64,000 bases of DNA, taken from NCBI RefSeq assembly GCF_001945365.1, contig NZ_MSTQ01000007.1, positions 124,001 to 188,000 of the forward strand. Reading direction: 5' to 3'. The notes below the pieces were generated by a model that did not search any database, was not told where the DNA came from, and saw only the letters and a list, made by a program, of their open reading frames with translations. Position numbers and translations under genes: made by a program. This DNA is from Pseudomonas reinekei (GTDB taxonomy: Bacteria > Pseudomonadota > Gammaproteobacteria > Pseudomonadales > Pseudomonadaceae). Positions 27,037 through 35,515 of the stretch are shown here, piece after piece. Every line of letters begins with the position of its first letter. Within the stretch, counting starts at the first letter, position 1.

Positions 27037-30000
27037 ATGTTCGAACGCCTAATCCAATTTGCCATCGAGCAGCGCATTATCGTGCTGCTCGCGGTTTTTC
27101 TCATGGCCGGCCTCGGTATAGCCAGCTATCAGAAGCTGCCGATCGACGCCGTACCCGACATCACCAACGTCCAGGTACAGATCAATACAGGCGCCGCAGG
27201 TTTCTCACCACTCGAAACAGAGCAGCGCATCACTTTCCCCATCGAAACTGCGATGGCTGGTTTGCCGGCTCTGGAACAGACACGTTCCCTCTCACGCTCG
27301 GGTCTGTCGCAAGTCACGGTGATCTTCAAAGAAGGCACCGACTTATTCTTCGCCCGGCAATTGGTCAACGAGCGTTTGCAGGTGGCCAAGGAGCAACTTC
27401 CCGAGGGTGTGGAAGCTGTCATGGGGCCGATCTCTACCGGTCTGGGTGAGATTTTCCTTTGGACGGTCGAGGCCGAAGAAGGTGCCGTCAAGGAGGACGG
27501 CAGCCCCTACACGCCAACCGACCTTAGAGTGATTCAGGACTGGATTATCAAACCCCAGTTGCGCAACGTTCCGGGAGTTGCAGAAATCAACACCATTGGC
27601 GGGTTCGCCAAGGAGTATCAGATTGCTCCCGATCCGAAACGTTTAGCGGCTTATAAGCTGACGCTTACCGACCTTGTGACAGCGCTGGAACGAAACAACG
27701 CCAACGTCGGCGCCGGCTACATTGAACACAACGGTGAACAACTGCTTATTCGTGCGCCTGGCCAAGTGGCGACTACCGACGATATCGCCAACATTGTGAT
27801 GGCCAATGTCGACGGCACACCAATCCGCATAAAAAACGTAGCGACCGTGGATATTGGACGTGAGTTGCGCACTGGCGCGGCTACGGAAAACGGTCGTGAA
27901 GTTGTACTCGGCACGGTGTTCATGCTGATCGGCGAAAACAGCCGAACCGTGTCTCAGGCCGTTGCCGTCAAGCTGGAGCAGATCAATCGTTCGTTGCCTA
28001 AAGGGGTGGTGGCGATCACCGTCTATGACCGTACCAATTTGGTGGACAAGGCGATTGCCACGGTTAAAAAGAACTTGATTGAAGGTGCGATCCTGGTGAT
28101 CGCGATTCTGTTTCTGTTCCTTGGCAATATTCGCGCCGCGCTGATTACTGCCATGGTGATCCCGCTCGCTATGCTATTCACATTCACCGGCATGTTCACC
28201 AACAAGGTCAGCGCCAATCTGATGAGTCTTGGGGCTCTGGACTTCGGCATTATTGTCGATGGCGCGGTGGTGATTGTCGAAAATGCCATCCGACGTCTGG
28301 CCCATGCACAGCAACATCACGGGCGCATCCTCACCCGCTCCGAACGCTTTCACGAAGTGTTTGCAGCAGCCAAGGAAGCCCGCCGACCACTAATTTTTGG
28401 TCAGTTGATCATCATGGTCGTTTATCTGCCGATTTTTGCCCTGACCGGCGTTGAGGGGAAGATGTTCCACCCCATGGCATTTACCGTCGTGATTGCTTTG
28501 CTCGGTGCCATGCTCCTGTCCGTTACCTTTGTGCCTGCGGCAATTGCTATGTTCGTAACTGGCAAGGTGAAGGAAGAGGAGAACGCGGTCATGCGAGGGG
28601 CACGCCGGGTCTATGCGCCCGCGCTTGACTGGGTCATGGAGCATCGGTCGCTGGCATTCGCCATGGCACTCGGCGTCATCGTTGTGTGCGGCGTTGTTGC
28701 CAGTCGAATGGGCAGTGAGTTTGTGCCGAGTCTCAGCGAAGGAGATTTTGCCCTGCAAGCATTGCGCGTACCGGGTACCAGCCTGACACAATCGGTAGAA
28801 ATGCAGCAGAGTCTCGAAAAACTGGTGATGGCAAAGGTGCCCGAAGTTGAGCGGATATTCGCTCGTACAGGTACCGCAGAGATCGCCTCAGATCCAATGC
28901 CGCCCAACATCTCTGATAGCTACGTGATGCTCAAGCCCAAGGCTCAATGGCCTGATCCTAATAAATCCCGAGAGACTTTGATAGCCGATATCCAAAAAGC
29001 CACGGCCGCTATGCCCGGTAGCAACTATGAGCTTTCACAGCCTATTCAGTTACGTTTCAACGAGCTGATATCAGGCGTGCGCAGTGATGTGGCAGTCAAG
29101 GTATTCGGTGATGACATGGCTGTGCTGAACAGCACTGCCGCGAAAATTGCGGCGTCCATGCAGAAAGTCGATGGTGCTTCCGAGGTCAAAGTCGAGCAGA
29201 CGACGGGGCTGCCGGTGCTGACCATTAACATCGACCGTGACAAAGCCGCGCGTTACGGTCTAAACGTTGGCGACGTACAAGACACCATTGCGGTGGCGGT
29301 TGGTGGCCGCCAGGCCGGTACCATGTATGAAGGAGACCGCCGCTTCGACATGGTAGTGCGTTTATCCGACGCCATGCGCAAGGACCTCGAGGAATTGGCC
29401 ACGCTGCTGATTCCGGTGCCGGCGCTGCTTAACGGCAACGCCGATCAGATCGCTTTCATTGCCCTCTCAGAGGTGGCGACCCTGGATCTGGTGCTGGGGC
29501 CGAACCAGGTCAGTCGTGAAAACGGTAAGCGTCTGGTGATTGTGAGCGCTAACGTGCGTGGACGGGATATTGGCTCATTTGTACAGGAAGCCAGCACCGC
29601 CATTGATCAGCAGGTGCAAATCCCGGCCGGCTATTGGATAAACTGGGGTGGGCAGTTCGAGCAACTCCAATCAGCCGCCAAACGCTTACAGATTGTCGTC
29701 CCGGTAGCCTTGCTCCTGGTATTCGCCCTACTGTTCATGATGTTCAACAATCTCAAGGACGGCCTGTTGGTGTTCACCGGGATTCCATTCGCGTTGACAG
29801 GTGGGGTCATGGCTTTGTGGCTACGTGATATTCCGCTGTCGATCTCGGCGGGTGTTGGTTTTATTGCTTTGTCAGGAGTAGCGGTGCTGAACGGGTTGGT
29901 GATGATCGCTTTCATCCGCAATCTTCGAGAGGAGGGGCATTCGTTGGGCTCTGCAATCAATGAGGGAGCCCTAACACGGCTACGCCCAGTGTTGATGACG

Positions 30001-30204
30001 GCCCTGGTGGCCTCCCTTGGCTTTATTCCTATGGCTCTGGCCACCGGTACCGGAGCAGAGGTCCAGCGACCACTGGCTACCGTGGTGATCGGCGGCATCC
30101 TATCTTCAACTGCGTTGACCCTGCTGATACTGCCTGCGCTGTATCACTGGGCGCACCGTCGAGATGAGGATGAAGCCGAGGAAGACAAAACAGCAGCCGT
30201 ATAG
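27037..30204 (+). CDS. czcA: CzcA, heavy-metal RND proton antiporter (HME1 class)
   Basis: An inner-membrane proton-driven pump that exports Zn2+, Cd2+ and Co2+ through the CzcCBA trimer complex. The product is 1055 aa, full length for the family, with twelve membrane helices and two large periplasmic loops. The signature in helix IV reads DFGIIVDGAVVIVEN, with D402, D408 and E415 at the same numbers as the proton-relay residues of Cupriavidus CzcA. This sequence is the hallmark of the HME1 (Zn/Co/Cd) subclass. A strong terminator follows at 30217. The gene is last in czcCBA; the two small periplasmic genes downstream have their own promoters. Confidence 0.96.
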   Translation: MFERLIQFAIEQRIIVLLAVFLMAGLGIASYQKLPIDAVPDITNVQVQINTGAAGFSPLETEQRITFPIETAMAGLPALEQTRSLSRSGLSQVTVIFKEGTDLFFARQLVNERLQVAKEQLPEGVEAVMGPISTGLGEIFLWTVEAEEGAVKEDGSPYTPTDLRVIQDWIIKPQLRNVPGVAEINTIGGFAKEYQIAPDPKRLAAYKLTLTDLVTALERNNANVGAGYIEHNGEQLLIRAPGQVATTDDIANIVMANVDGTPIRIKNVATVDIGRELRTGAATENGREVVLGTVFMLIGENSRTVSQAVAVKLEQINRSLPKGVVAITVYDRTNLVDKAIATVKKNLIEGAILVIAILFLFLGNIRAALITAMVIPLAMLFTFTGMFTNKVSANLMSLGALDFGIIVDGAVVIVENAIRRLAHAQQHHGRILTRSERFHEVFAAAKEARRPLIFGQLIIMVVYLPIFALTGVEGKMFHPMAFTVVIALLGAMLLSVTFVPAAIAMFVTGKVKEEENAVMRGARRVYAPALDWVMEHRSLAFAMALGVIVVCGVVASRMGSEFVPSLSEGDFALQALRVPGTSLTQSVEMQQSLEKLVMAKVPEVERIFARTGTAEIASDPMPPNISDSYVMLKPKAQWPDPNKSRETLIADIQKATAAMPGSNYELSQPIQLRFNELISGVRSDVAVKVFGDDMAVLNSTAAKIAASMQKVDGASEVKVEQTTGLPVLTINIDRDKAARYGLNVGDVQDTIAVAVGGRQAGTMYEGDRRFDMVVRLSDAMRKDLEELATLLIPVPALLNGNADQIAFIALSEVATLDLVLGPNQVSRENGKRLVIVSANVRGRDIGSFVQEASTAIDQQVQIPAGYWINWGGQFEQLQSAAKRLQIVVPVALLLVFALLFMMFNNLKDGLLVFTGIPFALTGGVMALWLRDIPLSISAGVGFIALSGVAVLNGLVMIAFIRNLREEGHSLGSAINEGALTRLRPVLMTALVASLGFIPMALATGTGAEVQRPLATVVIGGILSSTALTLLILPALYHWAHRRDEDEAEEDKTAAV

Positions 30205-30216
30205 TCCTTTGATTTT

Positions 30217-30252
30217 AAAGCCCACTGCCGAGTTTCGGTAGTGGGCTTTTTT
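30217..30252 (+). terminator. Rho-independent terminator of czcCBA
   Basis: AAAGCCCACTGCCGA pairs with TCGGTAGTGGGCTTT around a GTT loop, followed by TTT. A 14-15 bp stem directly after czcA. Confidence 0.93.
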
Positions 30253-30264
30253 ACGCGAGTTAAA

Positions 30265-30278
30265 TTACGAATCTGTAA
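30265..30278 (+). promoter_or_regulatory. 14-bp dyad upstream of the first PtrA-like gene
   Basis: TTACGAATCTGTAA lies 69 bp before the start codon, followed by a GCCAC block that is also found after the copies at 30610 and, partly, 24315. Confidence 0.68.
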
Positions 30279-30346
30279 TCTCGACGCCACCGTGGTGATA
30301 GGTTCGGATTGATACCCTAATAGCGTTATCTATATGAGGTGTCAGA

Positions 30347-30541
30347 ATGAAACTTACTCAAATATGTGCTCTTGCAGGTGCTTTAGTCTTTTCTTCGGTT
30401 GCGTTGGCGGAGGGTGGCGGAGATAGAACCTTCGAAAAAATGATGGCGGCGAAAGACTTGGCAATGGAGAAATATTTAGCCCGAGAAGGGAAGAGTGCCC
30501 CGGTGGTGTCAAGTGACGAAAAGAATGAGAAGGCAAAGTAA
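30347..30541 (+). CDS. Small periplasmic PtrA-like protein
   Basis: A 64-aa protein with a signal peptide cut after VALA, leaving about 42 residues starting EGGGDRTFEKMMAAKDLAMEKY. The AEGGGDRTFE motif recalls the N-terminal domain of Pseudomonas PtrA, a small copper-induced protein. That link is from memory of the family. The ATG has GAGGTG upstream. It has its own 14-bp dyad promoter element and its own terminator, so it is an independent unit, not the tail of czcCBA. A metal-stress role such as periplasmic metal handling or regulation is inferred. Confidence 0.75.
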   Translation: MKLTQICALAGALVFSSVALAEGGGDRTFEKMMAAKDLAMEKYLAREGKSAPVVSSDEKNEKAK

Positions 30542-30566
30542 ATGTAGTTACGCAGGTTGGAACAAG

Positions 30567-30598
30567 CCCGTCCCAGGTTACTGGTGGCGGGTTTTTTT
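30567..30598 (+). terminator. Rho-independent terminator after the first PtrA-like gene
   Basis: CCCGTCCCAG and CTGGTGGCGGG form an imperfect stem over GTTA, followed by seven T residues. Confidence 0.88.
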
Positions 30599-30609
30599 GG
30601 ATGGTTTGA

Positions 30610-30623
30610 TTACATACTTGTAA
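30610..30623 (+). promoter_or_regulatory. 14-bp dyad upstream of the second PtrA-like gene
   Basis: TTACATACTTGTAA, then TTTTCGTGCCAC; 70 bp before the start codon, the same spacing as at the first PtrA-like gene. Confidence 0.68.
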
Positions 30624-30692
30624 TTTTCGTGCCACGCCGTCGCAATGTTTAGATTGATATTCTCGTAACTGTTATTAGATGAGGTGCAGAAT

Positions 30693-31025
30693 ATGAAATT
30701 TATGAACATTTTCGCTTTCGTCGGAGTTTTAGCTATTTCTTCAAGCGTATTTGCAGAGGGAGGAGGAGATAAGGCCTTTGAAAAAATGATGGCTGCCAAC
30801 ACTAAAGCTATGGAGCAATACGCGATCAGCCAAGGAAAGAGCGCTCCTGTACCGAAGCAATACGAGTACGGGATGAAGGTGGATGTGGTGAAGGTGATCA
30901 GTGTGGTGCGCCCTGCGAAAGTCTGCGCAGTAGTACCCGCCGCAATGACTTATGAAGATTCCGAAGGACAGCTAAATACGATCACTTACACGGTCGCTGG
31001 AGACTGCCGTAAACGAGGCGGTTAA
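30693..31025 (+). CDS. Periplasmic protein with PtrA-like N-terminus and DUF2790 C-terminus
   Basis: A 110-aa exported protein starting at ATG 30693 after a GAGGTG ribosome-binding site. The signal peptide ends SSVFA, and the mature N-terminus EGGGDKAFEKMMAAN repeats the motif of the preceding gene. The C-terminal half (QYEYGMKVDVVKVISVV, VCAVVPAAMTYEDSEGQ, YTVAGDCRK) is a DUF2790 domain with two conserved cysteines that may form a disulfide. It looks like a fusion of the small upstream protein type with DUF2790. Function unknown; metal-responsive expression is inferred from the shared promoter dyad. Confidence 0.8.
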   Translation: MKFMNIFAFVGVLAISSSVFAEGGGDKAFEKMMAANTKAMEQYAISQGKSAPVPKQYEYGMKVDVVKVISVVRPAKVCAVVPAAMTYEDSEGQLNTITYTVAGDCRKRGG

Positions 31026-31125
31026 TAGCTGCGCTGCTATCGTACGAATCATTAACGCGCGACCCACTTCGTTATTTAAAGGTGTCGGGCGTTTTTTATT
31101 TGCTCAAGTTTTGACAGGCCAAAAA

Positions 31126-31147
31126 AAGACGTCCCGGAGGACGTCTT
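31126..31147. terminator. Bidirectional hairpin between the DUF2790 gene and the second oprD gene
   Basis: AAGACGTCC and GGACGTCTT form a perfect 9-bp stem over CGGA, with a run of A before and TTAAAAATT after. It fits a terminator usable from both sides of these convergent genes. The rest of 31148-31401 shows no gene. Confidence 0.8.
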
Positions 31148-31401
31148 AAAAATTCACCTTTTCCAAAGGAGCAAAGGAGCTTCCAAAGGTGAACGGATAC
31201 TACAACTGAACAGCATTGAGTTCAGACTTTCACAGACTAGCTACTTATCTATAGAATCCCAGCCAGATGCGCTAGCTAGAATTCTATCAACTCACGATAA
31301 GTATAAAAAACGTAACCTAACGTGAAGATGATTGAAAGATGACATTTCTGTAACTTTTCGGAGGACGGGACGCTCGCAGCACGAGTCATCCCGTTCGGAT
31401 A

Positions 31402-32727
31402 TCACAGGATAGCTAATGGATACTCAACAATCACACGTACTTCATCCAGGTCAGATTCAAACGCGGTTGCACGAGTGTTTGCTTGGCGCAGGCGGAAAGA
31501 CATGTCTTTCAAGGAACCTGTCTGAACAACGTATTTCACCTCAATGTCGCGCTCCCAGCGTTTCTGATCGGTCAGCGGATTTCCGTCTGCATCGCGTCGC
31601 ATGTAGGTCGCGTTAGCGTTCGAGTAGTCGGCATCGGTGCCACGGCCGTAACGTGTCATAAACGACAACCCTGGCACGCCATATGTCGTCATGTCCAAGT
31701 CGTATCGAACCATCCATGAACGTTCTTTAGGCGAGTTGAAATCGCTGTACTGGATTGAGTTATCAAGAAAAATGGAATCCGATTGGCGCAGGTAGTCGAA
31801 GTCGTCGTTACCATTATTTCGTTGGTGAGACAGTGCGACAGTGTGTGCGCCATACTTCACGCCGACTTTAGCACTCCAAATATTGTTGTTGAACTCACCC
31901 AGCAGTTTTTTGCCTTCGTCGACGGCTTTGTAGTAGTTCACACCGCCGAATACGGAGAGTTCATCCGACAGCGAGTAGTTCAATCCCGTGCCGGCATAAT
32001 ATTGATTCCAAGCGTCTTTAAGACGGCTGGAATAGAGGCTGACAATCACGTTCTTGTTCAGATTGTAGTCACCGCCAAAGTAACCGACCCACGGCGAGTT
32101 AACAGGCCCGGCATAGAATGTCGCGAAGTTATCGCGCATATTGCTGGAAGTTGGCTGGCTCATAGCGTGAAGGCGCCCCGCCTGAACTGTCAATCCGTCA
32201 AAGCTGGTGTTGGTCGCCGTTACACCAGTGAAGCTTTCTGGCAGAAGTCTGGAGTCACCGGCGGCAACAACTGGGTTAGATGGGAATACGTCACCGACCT
32301 TTACTACAGTGTCAAAGGCGCGAACTTTTGCCGCGCCACCAACTTTGGTGTATTCGTCTCTAGCCTCCCCTTCACTATTGACGGGGAGTACATCGAACGA
32401 ACTACGGCCGCCATTACGACCGTCACCCGTGTCGAGTTTTAATCCGATCATGGCGAACGCGTCAACGCCCACACCCACGGTGCCTTGAGTAAATCCGGAT
32501 TCGAATTTACTAATGATGGCGTGTGCCCAGGCTTCGGAATAACCGTTGCCTGTCGCGCTCGACTGACCGTTGCGGTGATCACGATTGAAGTAGTAGTTTC
32601 GGTTAAGAACCGTAAGGCTGCTGCCTTCTATAAACCCTTCGGCCTTTTCTTCCGCAAATACCACGGAAGGGCCAGAACTGACAACGATCGCCAACGCGGC
32701 CATCGAAAATTTTGTGTTGTTATTCAT
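31402..32727 (-). CDS. OprD-family outer membrane porin (second copy)
   Basis: A 441-aa OprD-type porin with a signal peptide (cut near VVFA), the N-terminal LTVLNRNYYFNRDHRN block, GYSEAWAHAIISKFESGFTQ, and a C-terminal barrel end VIVEYPLAIL. It is clearly related to the porin at 20068-21330 but longer and more divergent than a recent duplicate. The upstream region carries a perfect version of the 14-bp dyad and conserved flanking blocks shared with the first oprD, so both porins should respond to the same regulator. The substrate is unknown. Confidence 0.9.
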   Translation of the reverse strand: MNNNTKFSMAALAIVVSSGPSVVFAEEKAEGFIEGSSLTVLNRNYYFNRDHRNGQSSATGNGYSEAWAHAIISKFESGFTQGTVGVGVDAFAMIGLKLDTGDGRNGGRSSFDVLPVNSEGEARDEYTKVGGAAKVRAFDTVVKVGDVFPSNPVVAAGDSRLLPESFTGVTATNTSFDGLTVQAGRLHAMSQPTSSNMRDNFATFYAGPVNSPWVGYFGGDYNLNKNVIVSLYSSRLKDAWNQYYAGTGLNYSLSDELSVFGGVNYYKAVDEGKKLLGEFNNNIWSAKVGVKYGAHTVALSHQRNNGNDDFDYLRQSDSIFLDNSIQYSDFNSPKERSWMVRYDLDMTTYGVPGLSFMTRYGRGTDADYSNANATYMRRDADGNPLTDQKRWERDIEVKYVVQTGSLKDMSFRLRQANTRATAFESDLDEVRVIVEYPLAIL

Positions 32728-32864
32728 CCATCACTCCTTAGGTTCGGCAGAACTAGAAAGCTCTTCGGCTGGAATTATTGTTTACGGGAAGCAGGTTGTG
32801 CCTCCCGTATCGTCGCCGAGCTGTATCGTTGCAATCTGAAGATAACGGGGACATGATTAGAAAA

Positions 32865-32878
32865 TTACAATTTTGTAA
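32865..32878 (-). promoter_or_regulatory. 14-bp dyad upstream of the second oprD gene
   Basis: TTACAAAATTGTAA on the minus strand, the most symmetrical of the five sites. The wider region shares GATAACG and GCAA blocks with the first oprD promoter. Confidence 0.7.
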
Positions 32879-32879
32879 T

Positions 32880-33341
32880 GTTCATCTGCTCTCTTTATAA
32901 AATTGGCTTGCTTGCGATCCACCAGCCAATGTGCAGGTCTTGTTTGCTACGTTCGTCCATGAGCACCTCATGACCCGCAGCGCAAAACATCGCATTCACA
33001 CGCAATACGTTGCACAGACCCTACTGCCAGAATGTTCTTTGATGTGCAGCCACAATGGAGCGGCTCGATCCCCCAGGATCTTAGGTATTTAATTTGAATA
33101 GCCGACCAACTGGCATAAGGATCGTTGGCGCAGATTACCCAACATCCATGCCTTGGAATAGGAGGCGCAGATCCGAACTCCGTCGGGCACGGCGGCCTGG
33201 CAAGATCAAAAATCATTCCCACCTCGCCGGGTGGTGCTAAATTTTGGTGGCGTGGCTAGTCACGAAGCTGTTCAAGTCTGAAGGTCCGTGAAACATTTTT
33301 GGTGTTGGGTCAGATTCTCAGGAATATTTTAGGAGTTTCCC
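32880..33341. other. Gene-poor stretch upstream of a small membrane peptide
   Basis: No supportable gene. An 84-codon frame on the minus strand (32968-33222) has no ribosome-binding site or family motif and is probably chance or relic DNA. Confidence 0.45.
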
Positions 33342-33428
33342 ATGGATGAAAGAGTCATTGTTTTGGCCGCCTCAGTTTGTCTCATTCTTTTGGTCGTAAT
33401 TCTTTTCTTGACCTCCATGCATCATTAA
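33342..33428 (+). CDS. Putative 28-residue single-helix membrane peptide
   Basis: The short frame reads MDERVIVLAASVCLILLVV and continues ILFLTSMHH. It has a charged N-terminus, one hydrophobic helix of about 20 residues and a His-His end. AGGAG at 33331-33335 lies six bases before the ATG. The good ribosome-binding site and the clean amphiphilic layout make a real small membrane peptide plausible, for example a partner of a transporter. Chance cannot be excluded for so short a frame, and no family is recognised. Confidence 0.45.
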   Translation: MDERVIVLAASVCLILLVVILFLTSMHH

Positions 33429-33441
33429 CGCGGACCAGCAG

Positions 33442-33460
33442 CCGTTATCAGCGATAACGG
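33442..33460. promoter_or_regulatory. Perfect short palindrome
   Basis: CCGTTATC-AGC-GATAACGG, eight-base arms with a three-base centre, right after the small peptide. It could be an operator or a small terminator without a T run. GATAACG also occurs in the promoter regions of czcC and both oprD genes. Confidence 0.4.
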
Positions 33461-33643
33461 ACGATCATCGAGACATATTGGCAAGTCAGGTCGTCTCTAT
33501 TGGTTCCCAAAACAGTATTGTCATGCCGCAGACGATTATTATTGATCACCATGCCAAAGGTGGCGTTCGTTCCTGGTCGATCGGACTGAAATCGCGCAGC
33601 CTTGTGTAAAATGTCTCATTCCTAAGCAACGAGAGAATTCCAG

Positions 33644-33970
33644 ATGATGGCAGAACTGAGTGAGGAAGAAATGCGCCTGGCCCTGTTTGGCTCATCAAAA
33701 CAATCGGAACCACAGCTTTCCACGGGAAAGCCTGAATCGGAGGTCGTATCAAAAGCTGAGCCTAGCCCAAAGCCGAGATCCTTTTCTAAATCTCTCTCCC
33801 CGAAGCTTCGGGTTACGTTACACGTTACGAGGGAGTTCGAAGGTGATGTAGAAGTGTTTATCTACGATGCGAATACCTTGAGCACGCTTGTTGCCGAACA
33901 AGACGCCAAGAATGAAGCTAAAAAAAAGAAATTTCGGTATTTCGACGTAATATCGGTCAAACCAATCTGA
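33644..33970 (+). CDS. Hypothetical charged protein
   Basis: A 108-aa protein not recognised. The N-terminal 55 residues are low-complexity, rich in Ser, Pro, Lys and Glu (SEEEMRLALFG, then a linker). The C-terminal half is a compact domain with LRVTLHVTREFEGDVEVFIYD and ends in a Lys-rich patch before FRYFDVISVKPI. No signal peptide or membrane segment. Two adjacent ATGs are possible starts. It stands alone between the small peptide and the broken permease, so context is uninformative. Confidence 0.5.
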   Translation: MMAELSEEEMRLALFGSSKQSEPQLSTGKPESEVVSKAEPSPKPRSFSKSLSPKLRVTLHVTREFEGDVEVFIYDANTLSTLVAEQDAKNEAKKKKFRYFDVISVKPI

Positions 33971-34000
33971 ATTGCTTGTGCGTAGTTGACTAGATTGTGA

Positions 34001-34947
34001 TCAGCGCGCAACTGGTCCATCTTGAGTTGAGTCGCAAACCTGTGAGGTCACCGACACCGCCTGCGATTTTTTCCGCCAGACGAGTGCCGGTATTGCGCGT
34101 ATGTAGATCATCTCACCAATCAACTCAATCAACGTCTGGGTTATCACCGCAGCGGCAGCAAGCCCTCGAATTTCTTCAGGCAATGCCAGGGCCAGCGGAA
34201 GAACCACCAAAGAGTTACGTGTCGATGAGCTGAAGTTGACCGCTCTGGCAGTTGTCGACGGTAGCTTGAATGCTTTCGAAGCCAAAGCGCCTATCAGAGG
34301 TGCCGGTAGCATAAAGCCGATGTAAACAGGGATGGCCGGTGCTAGCCGGTCGATGTCGCGAGCCACCGACGAAATTTGAGACCCGACCACCGTGATCAGT
34401 ACCGCCGCCATTGCAGGGACAGGTAGCCAGGCCCAGGCGGCATTCCGACCCCCGACGATTCTCGACCGTTTGGCCAGCGCCGATGTAATCACCGCCAACA
34501 ACAATGGCGCGACAATCAATACGAGAAAGGCTTCAACGAACGGGCCGATAGAGATCACAACCTCAGACTGTCCGCCCAGCATGAACGTCAAATACAGAGG
34601 CAGTAGTACAAACTGAAGTAGCAGCAGAATTGGGGTCGCCGCAAGGATTCCGCGAGAGTCGCCTTTGCGGATGTGTGTGTAAAGACCACTACGTAGTCGA
34701 TGCAGGGCGTCAGTAAAACCAAGAGCGTGCCAACGAGGATTGCCGAGTGATCCGTAAGACCTCTGGTGAACCCCAACACCAGCATCGGAATCAGTACAAA
34801 GTTGGCGATGAGCAGAGCCGACATCAAGCGTTTGTTGCTAAGGCCATCCCGCAGCTCAAGAAAGGCCAGGAACATTGCGTACATCAGCACGGCGATTGTC
34901 GGGGTCACCAACGCATCCAGATCTTGCGCTGCTGTAGGCGCCATCAA
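34001..34947 (-). pseudogene. Frameshifted arsenite-type permease (ACR3/BASS superfamily)
   Basis: Two overlapping frames together encode most of a ten-helix permease of the arsenical-resistance ACR3 type. The N-terminal part runs from MAPTAAQDLDALVTPTIAVL to VVVFTHT; the C-terminal part carries MLGGQSEVVISIGPFVEAFL, FSSSTRNSLVVLPLAL and QTLIELIGEMIYIR. The frame changes at a GT dinucleotide run (34672-34680). Removing one repeat unit would read VVFTHIRKGD and then continue in frame through ILAATPILLLL into the second half. The first helix upstream of 34947 also seems to be missing. No arsR or arsC is nearby. It is probably inactive, although slippage in the repeat could restore the frame. 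Confidence 0.8.
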
Positions 34948-35080
34948 CCCACCGATTGCAGCGGCTAGGCACCTTAAGTCCGGAAATGGAGATGAGCTCG
35001 GAATAGAGGTTGGTCACAGCCAACGAAGGAGACTAAAGGGTGAATTGTAAGCTCCATTTTCACCGGCTACACTCCAGCCA

Positions 35081-35416
35081 ATGAAACGCTATCTTCGGTT
35101 TTGCCTGATTTTCATGATTAGCTTGGCGCTTCCCCTCAGCGGGATGGCGGGTGTTCAGCTACCGACTGAGCCTTGCCCCATGAAGTCCATGGGGATGATG
35201 GACGGTATGGGGCAAGACTGCTGCCAAGACATGAAGAGTCCCACCGAGCACGGCAAACCCTGCAAGCCAGGTCAGGAGTGCAAGACGGGTGGCATGCTGC
35301 AAGTCTCGATCATCAAGCCTCCTATCACCTTATCAAGCCCCCTCATACTGTCCTTCTCCCTAGATTCCCATCCAGTACAAACCCCGTCAGGGGTATGGCG
35401 ACCGCCACGCACTTGA
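35081..35416 (+). CDS. Cys/Met-rich exported protein at the head of the Cus operon
   Basis: A 111-aa protein with a signal peptide (YLRFCLIFMISLALPLSGMAG). The mature N-terminal half is dense in Met and Cys: MKSMGMMDGMGQDCCQDM, then CKPGQECKTGGM. Such composition suits binding of Cu(I) or Ag(I) in the periplasm. The C-terminal part is hydrophobic and featureless. It precedes cusCBAF in the same direction by about 100 bp. A decayed copy of its leader and first codons lies at 11215-11393. Function as a metal chaperone or sensor is inference. Confidence 0.75.
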   Translation: MKRYLRFCLIFMISLALPLSGMAGVQLPTEPCPMKSMGMMDGMGQDCCQDMKSPTEHGKPCKPGQECKTGGMLQVSIIKPPITLSSPLILSFSLDSHPVQTPSGVWRPPRT

Positions 35417-35515
35417 TTCCTGTACCACACTGAGCCTCATTCCGCGTTAGCGGGATGGCATATCTGCGTGCATGTCTGATGAAGCGCGCAGTGGATCATC
35501 ACAGGAATCGTGAAC

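Noticed and set aside
27129-29438. Several long open frames on the strand opposite czcA and similar ones opposite cusA, glmS and tnsB
   Set aside because: They lie wholly inside strongly identified genes, show no family motifs and follow from GC-biased codon use.
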